64,000 nucleotides of DNA from the NCBI RefSeq assembly GCF_016906535.1, contig NC_057371.1, positions 1 to 64,000 on the forward strand. Reading direction: 5' to 3'. The stretch is from Rhizoctonia solani (lineage: Eukaryota > Basidiomycota > Agaricomycetes > Cantharellales > Ceratobasidiaceae). The stretch's first letter is position 1. Each line of letters begins with the position of its first letter. The notes under the pieces were generated by a model. That model was given only the letters and a program-made list of their open reading frames with translations, did not search any database and was not told the origin of the DNA. This document shows positions 21,052 through 32,300 of this stretch, one piece after another. The position numbers and the translations under genes are program-made.

Positions 21052-23460
21052 ATGTCTACTGGAATTCCCACACTTATTCAGGAGGTGTATCGCGGGAGCT
21101 CACTGACGGCGGAAACAGTGACTCTGGACCCTGAAGCCCCGCGGTCAAAGAAAAGTCAAAATGGTACGTGACTTTCTCGCGTTAAATAATTCATTTATAA
21201 TGTTCTGACTCTCAACACGTTCTTGCATTTGGTCTGTTGATTCTTACCTCACTATAGAGGTGATTGTCCGTGCATTGGATGGTTTTGTTTTCGTGAAGCA
21301 TAACAAGTTGGTCTATCCCCGGTACCAAGACTCGACTCCTGAATGGTGGGAAGACGTACAGGCCTACGGGTACGTGACAGCGCTTGTGGGCCAGTTCAAG
21401 TTCTTTGTCTGGGCGGGGTTTATGGGCGAAGATTACTCGGACAAACATCTGGTATTCATGTGTATAAAAGACATTGTGGGGATGGTGAAGGAATCAAGCC
21501 CTCACTGGCGATCTGGGTAAGTCATTGTGCTAATTTGTCAACTGGATAGAACTTATGGTCGGACAGCTTCGAGGAGATTCTGTGGCTGGAGTCAAAGGCC
21601 GGATATAGCTATGCGCTGATGGAGCCGGATGCAATCTATGATGAGGTCAGGTGGGCTGAAGTGATTCAAAGCTGGACGAATCTGCCGCCGCCTCTGAGCC
21701 AGGAGGACCCGACACTCCGCGAGGTGGACCGAGCCGGCCCACAGCCCGAGTGGTGGAAGGTCAGGGGCGGGAAGAGTACTTGGGAGTGGTTTACCAAATC
21801 GATCCGGGACGCAAAGGCAGGTGCGAAACGGAAAATAAACCAAGATAAGCAAACATCCCGGAAGCGCAAGAAGGGAGGAAAGCAGGCCACGCCTTCCCCG
21901 TCTAAGAAGAGGGCAGTCAGCCAGGATGTCGAGTACAGCCCTGGAAAAGGTGATCAAACTGATGATGATGATGTAATCTTCGATCGCAGCAAGTTGCGAC
22001 CGCGTAGATCGTCGGTTCGGTTTGCGGAGAGCCTACCAAGGTCCGATCCCCGGGATGACGAGGCAGAGGGAGCCAAGGTGGAAGCGCAGGGAAGGGAGAA
22101 AGGGAAGGAGGTAAGTGAGGATGAGGAGGACAGTGATGAGGAGGAAGAAGGACAAGAAGAGGGGGATGAGAAAGAGGACGAGGACGAGGAGGAAGCGGAA
22201 GACACAGAGAACGAGGAAGACAAGGAAGACGAGGAAGACGAGGATAAAGGACGGGAGAGGGGGGAGAAGGAGGGCCAAGTTGTGGCCATGGAGGTTGACG
22301 AGCCGGACGCTGAGGTGGATGCTGAAGGGGAAGACGAAGGCGAAGACGGTAAGTTATTTGTTTCTATCTTAGCATATGCAACAATTTTAAATTATTCGGC
22401 ACTGACATTTTAATAAAAGTTGCCATGTCAAGTCCGCCTGGCAAAGCTACTTCCTCCAAGAAAACTCCTGACCCGGAAGCAGGTAAGTCGAATTTGGCAA
22501 AGCGTTGAGAACTATAAACTAACGGATTGAAAGCTTCTCCTTCACGTAAAGCATTGCCTGCCCCCGCGCAATTTGCGCGTACACCTACTCCGGGGCCCGA
22601 GCTCGCTCTTTCTCCTGTGACTCCCTCCGATCCGGCGCCTTCCCCAGTCACTGCGCCTCCAGAAACTTTGGGGTCTACCCTCACTCCTGCTCCCACACTT
22701 CCCCTTGCTCCCGTGCCTTCTTTGTTGCCGCGCCGGCTTGTACGTCTCCGCCTGCGCCTTCCCAGGATCCAGCTTCTCCTCCGGCTCTGGCTCCCCCTCC
22801 GGCTCCGGCTCCAACTCCGACTCCCGCCCCAGCCCCAACCCCTCCTCCAGCCCCGGCTCCTGCTCCTTCTCCTGCTCCTGCTCCTACTCCTGCTCCGGCT
22901 CCTGCTCCTGCTCCTGCTCCGGCTCCTGCTCCGGCTCCTGCTCCGGCTCCTGCTCCGGCTCCTGCTCCTGCTCCCGCTCCCGCTCCCGCTCCTGCTCCTG
23001 CTCCTGCTCCGGCTCCTGCTCCTTCTCCTGCTCCGGCTCCGGCTCCGGCTCCGGCTCCTGCTCCTGCTTCAGCTCCAGCTCCTGCACCGGCGCCTGCTCC
23101 GGCTCCTTCCCCTGCTCCTGGTCTGGCTCCTGGTCCTGGTCCTGGTCCTGGTCCTGGTCCTGCTTCGGCTCCAGCTCCTGCACCGGCGCCTGCGCCTGCC
23201 CCGCCATCTCCCATTCTTCCTGCATCTCCCGCCGGTCCCGCGCCCCTTCTCTTGAGCCTCCCTTGACCGCTGTGTCTTCAGCTTCTGTGCCAGCCGGCAC
23301 ACCACCCCCAACCCCTCCCCCTGCGTCTACGAACGCCTCTGTGCCTGCGACTGTCACTTCAGTTTCAGCACCTATTCCCCCTGCCGGCTCCTCGCTTGAT
23401 GCACAGTCAGTCCCAGATACATGTGAGTTCGATATGGACAATACGACGGGAAGGCAGTAA
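21052..23460 (+). CDS. RFTS-like domain protein C with acidic and Ala-Pro tail
   Basis: Exons 21052-21163, 21258-21516, 21567-22348, 22420-22482, then from 22534. The N-terminal domain is clearly paralogous to gene A: VIVRALDGFVFVKHNK, YGYVTALVG, HWRSGFEEILWLES, GYSYALMEPDAIY, with introns at equivalent positions. A long Glu/Asp tract (about residues 280-390) follows a Lys/Arg block (KRKINQDKQ, RKRKKGGK). The end is a tandem Ala-Pro region coded by CCTGCTCCGGCT-like repeats (22760-23180). The Ala-Pro reading needs two frame changes. A 53-base GTGCCT...CAG intron (about 22713-22765) and a 47-base GTCCCG...CAG intron (about 23234-23280) would provide them, but both donors are weak, so an indel in the tract is possible. 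The stop at 23460 assumes this path. Confidence 0.58.
22760..23180. repeat. Hexanucleotide-type minisatellite coding Ala-Pro
   Basis: Imperfect tandem CCTGCT/CCGGCT units with a CCTGGT block near 23120-23160. Read in the gene's frame it gives alternating Pro and Ala. In other frames it produces long Leu-rich or Gly-Ala frames that are artefacts. Confidence 0.8.
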
Positions 23461-25171
23461 GGAGCTATTCTTTTGTATATTCTGTTTTTTTTTTGTGAAT
23501 TTTGAGGACTTGTTTTCATATAAAACGGTCCTATATGAATATATATATTACATCCTGTTGCGGAAAAAAGCAACCCACGTAGCTGAAATTTATCAAACAT
23601 ATGGTAGGCTATAAATATGATATCATAGATTGGGCAGTATATACATGTCATCATAGTAAGTAAATGAGCAGTTGCCCGTTTTGAAATGACCAGCCTGCTT
23701 TAAGCCTTGGAGTCCATTCCACAATGTCCAAGTCAACTTGCTTCATTTTTGTGAATCCAGCCTTGGGAAAGCTCCTGGCGACAAATTCGGTTAACCCAAG
23801 TGATAAGTACAATGACTGAAAAATGCGGAGTACGTGCTAAGGCTAAGAGCCACCTGGAATAGCGGGACCGTCAGAAACTAATTGTTGGTCGTGAGTAATT
23901 TTCTCAGACGTGTAACCCACTTCCCTCCTCAGAATCTTTCATCAGGGAGCTTTTCCCAATACATATTGGTGGTATTGGGGCGTCAACTGTTGGTTGGTTA
24001 GCCATCATTATCCTTCTGCCGTGGTCAACAATGGAAGATACTGTGCTGCGACCAATAAGCGCTTTAGACCTGTTGGGTAAGTGACCAGGACAGGAGTGTG
24101 TCTCAGGGGTCATGATCGGAGTCAAAAATGGATGAGAGTTATCTGTATTAGTCAATAAAAACTATAAATGAATATTCTGAGATATATTTGGAGGTCTACA
24201 TTGTCCAGCGCAAGACCTTATGAGTCGGTATAAAAGACAATAGAGCATTTGCATGTACCCAACTTGTTGTTTTGAGGCTTTGTTTTATCAGTAAGTGCTT
24301 TATGCAAGCTACAAGAGAATGATGGCTTTCTCCAAATGTCCGATTGTTTATTGAGAAATAAAACATCGCTTTCTATGTTGGAGATGAGCCACATAAATGT
24401 ACTATTGACAAACATACGGGCAATACTAGGGGCTCCTCCCATTATAGCCCTTGTCCTTCCAATTGCGTGTTGCTGCATAACCTTCCAGAGTCATAAAAGG
24501 TTGGATATGAATACATAAATTTGCTGTTTATGGTACGTTCATAATTTCTCATATGCTGATGCTATCGCTTTCTGATTGGGATATCATGAAATCCCCTATG
24601 TTGCTGCTTAGAATCTGGGGTCTTGTAAAAGAAATGCTCAACGAATCTCTCACACGTAAATGGCAGAAGTTTACAGAGTTGATAAAACCACCAGTAGTGA
24701 ACCCAATGCATGAAGGATTGATACAATAAAGCATTGCCCATTACAATAGGGTTTTAGCCTGTCATTTTGCGTAAGTCATACACCATCCCCTGTGGTACTG
24801 GCTCACTTGATGAGTTACTAAACTAATACAAAACCAACCCAAGTGTAAACTAAATATCATAAAGCGTCTACAACTCAAAGTCTTAATCCTGGTTCGAAGA
24901 TAAATAATATTGTTTCAAACGGAGTAGGGTATTTTGAACAAGCAATGACTGAGTTCAAGAAGTCGAAGATCATATCAATCAAAGGCTGGTGTATCAAGTG
25001 TAATCATGACACTTTAGCTACAGGTCTGGGCTACGAGTCAGCTGGGCCTGTTATCATGAAGAACAAAAAGGCTTCCACGCACTACCACCAATATGAGGGT
25101 ATTACATTAGTGATCACCAGCGCGAATTAACCTAGGGTTGCGAATCATCCAAGGCCCTCCTTTCAATGGTC
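23461..25171. other. Intergenic, nothing recognised
   Basis: About 1.7 kb of AT-rich DNA. Frames on both strands overlap at 24218-24518 without protein-like features. Confidence 0.5.
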
Positions 25172-28022
25172 CTACTTGTTGCGCAGATTTAGGCACGTTG
25201 CTGACCCCGGTTGACCACAAGTGGTTCTTGCCGTGCCTATGGGTAACCAAGCCCAGTGTGCTGAGACATATCGTCTAGCGTCTTGAACCATCTGCGCTCG
25301 ACTTGACTCAGGAAGGGCTAGCTGCATGGTGCAAAACTCTACCACCACTCCCAAATTCGAAACACCTTGTCGCCTTTCAAGGTTCCCGGTGCTGCCTTGA
25401 ATGAGCGGAAAGAGATGAGCCACGGTGGCATCCCACTTGCTGAGATCAGCAGGAAACAAGTAGTACGATTCAAACGCTCTTGTGAGATTCTCCATGCTGG
25501 TGAAGAAGTCATGCGTTACTCCAGCAAGCTCGTCGCTGCCAAGTGGCACCAAGACTCACGCGCTTGTGAGCGGTTAGGAGCCTTGTTCATGATCTGGATT
25601 GGATAATTGCTGATAATGTCCCAAAGCATATTCTTGAACGGTGAAGCGCTCTCTTGCTCTGCTTCTTCTTCTTCTGATGAGTACGTATCCTGATCTTGAG
25701 CATAATCGGGACCAGCAAGCGGGTTCGCTGTGTCATGGGTACTCCGGATCGTAACTAGTCTCTGCTTGTTTGATATTGGAGCCGCGCTTGAATTCTGCGC
25801 GCCGCTTTCCCAAGGGCGAGGGTCTTCATCGCGCGGTCGCTTTCGGAGATTCACTCCCACAATCTTGTTGAAAGCCATGATACTGCTCAACAATTGACCT
25901 TGAGGCCCAAGTAAGTAGAGAATGGTTGCCTGGTCGAGGACTCGCTGCCTAGAAACACGCGGCTGTTTGTTTTTCTCAAAATGAATCTTGGGGAGAAACA
26001 GGGCGCCCAGCTTGCGCGTGGGAACCAATTCGTTCCCCCTCATTTCTTTAACGCAGGCTGCATCATGAACCTGGTCCCAAGTCCCCCCAGAGGCTGGACG
26101 GTTCACCAGTGCATTCATCATGTATTCCATGATGATGAGCAATGTCCCAGCCACGGCAAGCCGGTTGAGGGTAAACGTACGCCGAGCGTCCATCCATTGG
26201 CACATAACGCTTTTCATGGACGCAAGCCGGCAACGTTTCCAGTGCCTGCCAACAGATGAGTATTACTTCCACAGGGATGAGCAGAATACGTGCTTACCAG
26301 AACACATCACGGTCTAAAACATAGACACACCTCCGGAGCAGCTCATCCGGTATTCTCAAATGACAGGTGGGATAGCTCTCATACTCTACACGAGTCTCAA
26401 TACGTAAGGCTACACCATGGTTGCAAGCCGAGTTCTCAAAGCTAGACATCAACCCGTTGATATGCGTGCTGAGCTCTTGATCCCATGACTCAAGCATTCG
26501 GATGGCGCTGGTTCGCTGTGCGTTCTGAGCTAGCGCAATGTTGTAGGTATTGCTTTTGTCGGTGGTGTAGATTTGCGCATAAGTGATACCGGTGTCTCCT
26601 GCTAGCCTACGGGGGATGGTCAAGCGACCGCCGGCAAGAGCGTTCAAGTGGGCAACTTCGTCCTTCTGGTAATGATTTCCTTGACCGCTAACGAGCTCTT
26701 CACAGCTTTCAAATGCTAAGCCGGTATAGTGTTGAAATAGAAGGGAGTGCATATCCGCATCCGCAAAGGTACACTCCGATGGATCGTCCGGATTTGGCGA
26801 GATGGTGATCCGGGTGGCAATGTCGATGAACCACATACCAGGCTCAAATAGAGTGGTATTGAAATGGCTGAGTATACCTTCGACAGCTTTCACCCTTGGG
26901 CTTTCTTGATCAACCTCAATTTCAACATCTGGAGACCATGTAAGCTTTGTTAGTGAGAAAATGGGACTCTGATAGCTATTCATGCATACCTTCATCATCA
27001 CCCGTAGGCTCATTAAGCACAGTCACGGGGGGGACCTCTGGAGGGGGATGAACGCTGCACTCCCGATTCTTCACTCCTCTGAGCTTGTAGGACAAGAAAA
27101 AGTACCTGGCCCAGCGCAGCTTCTCAGTCTCCTGGATCATGGCTCTGGCGCAATCCAACCAATCCTGAATATACTCGACATGAATGTCTCGACCAGTTTG
27201 CTGCGCCACGCCTCCACGCATGTCTTGACTCTCGCCTTGCTGGTTTTGATACTCTTTTCGCTTGGACTTGTGGCTTTGACTTCTGAACTTCTCGTCCTCA
27301 TAGGTGCCAGGCCATTCTCGTACTAAATCCTCCGGGAGGGTTTGAAGAGCTGCTGGATGAAACGCCAAGTCGTAGAGCTGAGCCATTTGGGAGTCACCCA
27401 GGTACATGTTGTTACCGGTTGATCCCAAAAGCGGGAAGTGCAAGCGGAACATTCCATTATCTCCCAAATCCAAGAATCGAATGTTGGGCACTTTGTGTAT
27501 ATGCATGTCCTAAATCAAAGCAAAACATGGTGAGTGGTATGCTAATGATAATGAGTGTATGTGGGGATTGCTTACTAAAGTACGGTCATCCATCAATACT
27601 TTGACTGGCCCAATATGGAGGTCAGAGGTAAGAGTATACGATTTGCTTCTCATCATGTAATACTTGACAGTCTTGAGAGTGGGTACAGGAATCAAAGGCA
27701 TGATTCTTGGAACAACGCCAATCATTGAGTCAACATCCGCAAGTTGATGGACAGTTTGGTTATTCAGCGGGCGGCAATCGTTGAAGGTAATTTGAGCGCG
27801 TCGCAGCCTCCTTGACTCTGGATCATAGAAATGGCTACACAAGCCAAACGCATCTCGGAGCTCAGGCGTTGACTCACGGTCCAAGCGAAGCCAAATGGCC
27901 AGCCACTCCCTAAGCGTCACCAGCTTGATCTCGGGTAAGTTCTTGTCGATCTGCTCCCTTTTATCAGTTTCAAAGGTTGCCTCGTCCTCGGTATAGTTTG
28001 GAGATGAATAGCGCGAAGACAT
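25172..28022 (-). CDS. Lineage-specific five-exon hypothetical protein
   Basis: Predicted complement(join(25172..25496, 25550..26245, 26298..26928, 26990..27509, 27576..28022)), 872 residues. Introns are 52-66 bases and all junctions keep frame. The last intron uses a weak GTGCCA donor; without it the protein ends at 25516. I chose the ATG at 28022 (MSSRYSS) over the upstream one at 28046. Recognisable segments are DMHIHKVPNIRF at the second exon, GMWFIDIATR, and HLNALAGGRLTIPRRL followed by YAQIYTTDKSNTYNI. I recall this pattern in large Agaricomycete families of unknown function, often in repeat-rich regions. A Glu-rich patch (SSEEEEAEQE) lies near the C-terminus. No catalytic motif is evident. 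A role in a mobile element is possible but unsupported here. Confidence 0.6.
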
Positions 28023-29389
28023 GGTTGAGAAAAGCAGAAGGTACAAAGATCAAGAGGAGAGAAGTTGGCTTCAAGGTAAAACCCGTTAGTTAGATGGTCT
28101 TCTGTGAGCTTCAGAGTACTTATAATCAATCAAACCAAAATCAGATGAACAACCGCACAAATAACGTTATTGGTCAAAAGGAATTTACCAAGACTGATTG
28201 TCATATCCACGGCCTCAGGTACAGACATAAGAGCAGTCAGCCATGCGAAATCCTGATTGATTAAGCCATGATACCGTATCACTTGTCGCCATGAAATACA
28301 TGGCGAATCTCATGTCAAACCAAGATCAGTATTGATTGCATGTCCCCGCACTGCTGATCACATGTTGCGTCAAGGTTGTGTGATTGCTCATAATGGTCTG
28401 CGCATGGATATCATTTACCAGGGTTGGGTGTGTCTGTCTTGCGTTTCCGTACTCAATAGGCTGTGTTTCACTACCGGACTGCGGAACTCAACAAAAGAGA
28501 CTGTTTAATTTGAGCTGCCATAGTGCCTGTTCTAGAATGTGCCTGTCAAATGTTGGCACCAGCGGTGCGCCACAACCCTTAAGACCAGTACCTTAGGTCT
28601 TGACGCAAGCCTTTCAACAATGGAACTATTGAACCCAATATTGCACTTTTTTCTGCAAGCACTGCTGATAAAGTATTTGCGTGCAAGCGTCCAGCATGAC
28701 GTGAGCAGCATTTCTCTAATTCTGGAAAGGTGAGTAACGAAGTTAGAAAGGAAACATTGGATCTTAATAAGGTGACAAACCTTATTCCGCCACATGATAG
28801 AATTGATTAAAAACAAAATGAATTCTTGAAACCGACAATTGAGCGAACATCCACGGTTGTTGTTCATCAAGCCTTCAAAAGAAAAGAACATATTTTATAC
28901 AAGATTCCAAGGCACGGGGAATCGTTCCAAGATGATCCAAGCCTTGCACTGAAACTTAATTTACCCCCGCATTTATCTTAGCTCAAACAATCTGCAATCT
29001 GACTGTCATCAGTTAATTTTGGCTGTGGGGGTTCCCACTTGAGAGAATCAAATGTAGATACGGACAGCCAAAGATTGAATACGGCTGAGATGCCTAATAT
29101 GGGTAATGCCTTAGCTGAAAACTGCTTCCTTTAACGGTATTGATTGGCTTGGCATGACAGCGAGCTTTGAGGATCCAGCAGACAAAGTCTGAGACAAGGT
29201 AGCACTTTCTTATGATCGCCATGAGACATGTGATTGTAATCCTGGAGGCCATGATACAAAAGAACCAATGCTCGCAGGTAGCAATACCCCCAAACGTGAT
29301 CTTTGCAGTCCCAGCTACTACTTGAGCTACTTAGCAGTCTATCACCACTATCTCACATTTATCCTTTTCATCACACTTAGATCCTCACC
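28023..29389. other. Divergent intergenic region
   Basis: About 1.4 kb between divergent genes. No CACGTG palindrome occurs, unlike the promoters of the first 21 kb. Frames at 28384-28891 look like chance. Confidence 0.45.
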
Positions 29390-32300
29390 ATGCCTTTGAC
29401 TCCCGTTGCCCACTCTGTTCTCTACCTGTTCGAAGCTGCTGCTATGAACGAGTCACACCCGTTAACCTGCCCTCCCTGGACAAGCAACGTGTGGAGGGAG
29501 CTTTTTGGGCTGTTTCCTCTAAAGGGTAGTGAGGACTATTACGATGCTGAGATTGATGTAGTTGGCGACAGTGACCCGCAGTTGGATTCAAGCAAGGAAC
29601 TGGGCCTCACCATGCCCGAGTCTTCAATTGCCTCAATCACCGAAAATCGCCGAAGGCACTTGGGCTCCATGAGCGTCAGGCTGCAGAACGCTTCCTGCAA
29701 TATTTCTGGGATACCTGGAAGGCGGATTATGTGAGGAAGATACCAATCCGCGAGACAATCAAGTCCACTACTCGAGGCGAGAAAGGTGGCCCGGACCCTT
29801 ATGGGTATGCTGCGTATCGCAACCTGGTATTGGCTGCAATCAACAGGAAGGGCGGCGTCATGAATCAAGTGGAGGAGACTTTGGGAAAGATTGGGGCTAC
29901 TCCTGCCGATCTCTGGAAGGATGACAGAAGCTTAAACAGGGTGAGTTTTACATGACCAAGTACGTCTCAGTATTTGACCACAATCATACACGCAGGAACG
30001 TCCAGCTACCAAACGTGTGCTTGAGCATCAGGTGCCTATAGCTGACACCCATGCAAGGCTAGAAGAACGAGATGTGCAAGCAGCTTTGGCTCGAGCCCTA
30101 TTTGGCGATGCAGGGGTCAGCAGTCGTGGGACTGTTGTCCCAGAGCTGATCCCTACAATTCGTTGCTTTGCACAGCGCAAGTATGAGAACCTTGCGCGGA
30201 GCTTAAAGCGTAAGGTAACCACATCATGTGCTAGAATGCAAAAGGTCGACAGCAAACTGGAAGGTAAGCAAGCCAAGCTTCACGAAAAACGCCAAGCTAA
30301 TGGATTGTTATAATAGATGCTCAAAGGCTCAGATCCCCCAAGGCATTGCGTGACGCAACAAGGGCTTTGACTGATTGGCGGAAGATAGCAATAGGGACAA
30401 AGGAGGTTGATGAGCTTCACTTCCTGTCCAGGGAACGTACGCTGAAGCAGTTATGGTCGAGTCTTGGGTTTGGAAGTCTTGAGGATGATCTGAGTGAGTA
30501 CCAACCAGCCTGTGTTTAAGTTATTTGCTTATAGGAACTCTTGAACCAGCGGCGTCAAAATCTAAAAGCAAGTCAACTCAAGATGGTCCAAGCGAAGAAG
30601 AAATGCAGGCTGCCTATGCTTACTATGTTGAGGAGTACTGCTATGGAGTTGGCTGTCTTGACGAGTCCGAGCTTCCTATCCCTACAGTTGGTGTCTCTGG
30701 TCTCCACAGTTTGGTGGATGGGTGCAAGGATATTGGGGTATCGCATCTCAAGTCCTTGTCCACGGAGGCTTTGTGGGCCCAGCTAGGACTGCCAGGTGTG
30801 GATCAGTTCCCGTTTGCAGAGCCTGGCACTGGTGAAAGCGCCAAAGACATGGCTCCACTGGCCAAAACTCGTGCGGTGCCGTTTTGGCATCAAGTGTAGG
30901 CACTCTCAGAATCTTGGAAGGCGCTTTCACACAGAGAGTGGGCGATTGCGCCCAACCAACTTTACTGTGCGACAATGTTGGACTTGGAAAGACGGTGCAA
31001 ATCATTGGGGTCATTAGCATGATCCAACATTACTATAAGCAACAGGAACTGCCAGCCAAAGAGCGTCTTGCAACACCCATGTTTATCCAAGGTGAGTGGC
31101 GTTTGTGTGGCTGATGTGCTGTTTGGTTGACTCTGACTCTGTGACCTGTAGAGCAAAGCTCGCCATACTTTGCAGGCCAAAAGACCATACCAAATTTGCC
31201 ATCAATTGTCATTACTCCGCGGACACTTGGCAATCAATGGATGGAGCAATGGAAGAAGTTTACCCAGCTTGGTAGTTTTGTTCCTGTCCGGTACTCAGTT
31301 GAGAGCGGCACCCTTGAGAGCTTCTGCAGTGACCCAACAGGTCCATACCGCGCTGCAGCTGGACGAGACTTGGAGCATGCAGGGCGAGTGGTTATCATTG
31401 CAGACCTATCGGTAAGTGTACATTCATTGACTATGCTGGTAGAACTATTAAATAAATCCGGTGACCTTATCAGGCTATTGCAAAGGAAGCAAAACGGTGC
31501 TTACAGCTCCCTCCTGCATTCAAGGGTAAAGATGCAAGGGAGTACGAAGCTAAGGGCGAGACACCTGCTTTCAAGGCAGGGATCAGCAATGCAGGCTCAC
31601 TCTTTGGAATGCGCTTTCGGGTGGCAGCTGTGGACGAGATACACAATCTCCGAAACAGCAGTCACACTCAACGAGGGGTTCAGCTCATTACTCAGTCCTC
31701 GTCCTTGGTGATTGGAGCAACCGCCACACCATTGTTTACATCGCTCAAAGTAAGTCATTTGACTATGTTATACACCAGCGCATCATTGACATTACATTAC
31801 GCCTGTGCGTACTAGTGCCTGCTTGCTCTTGGACGGAACCTGCGCTACCAGCCATTGCTTGGTGAGCAAGGAGTTCAGGTCTGGAACAAGATGCAGGAAA
31901 TGCTGTCAACTGGTAATGAAAGTTGGAGGCTTACAAGCACAGCGGTAATTCAAGCCACAGTAGAAAGGGAGCTTCAAGCGGCACTTTTACTTGGCAAAAT
32001 TCCCTTGTACGACCCCCGCGCTGCTAAGATCAAGGAAGAACTGGAAAGCAAGTACCAGGCTGAGGACCAGCGGAGCATCCTCCATATGATTCATGTCTCA
32101 AAGCAGCCACTAAACATGTTGCGCTTGCTTCTTCTCCCCATCATGATTCGTTGCACAAATGAGTCCTTAGACTATTTGGGCAGACGAATCTTGGATCTCC
32201 CGTTTGTACAGAAGTTCATTGCTTGGGCACCCATGAATGAAGAAGAGAAGGAAATGCAACGGGTCATCAATCAAGAGCACACACAGCAGAAGAGCAAAAA

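Noticed and set aside
22527..23255. Long Leu/Arg-rich, Gly-Ala, Ser-Cys and Glu-Pro-Gln frames on both strands
   Set aside because: They are alternate-frame readings of the Ala-Pro minisatellite and acidic tract of gene C.
24218..24518. Overlapping frames on both strands as a gene
   Set aside because: No motif, splice support or codon signal; AT-rich chance frames.
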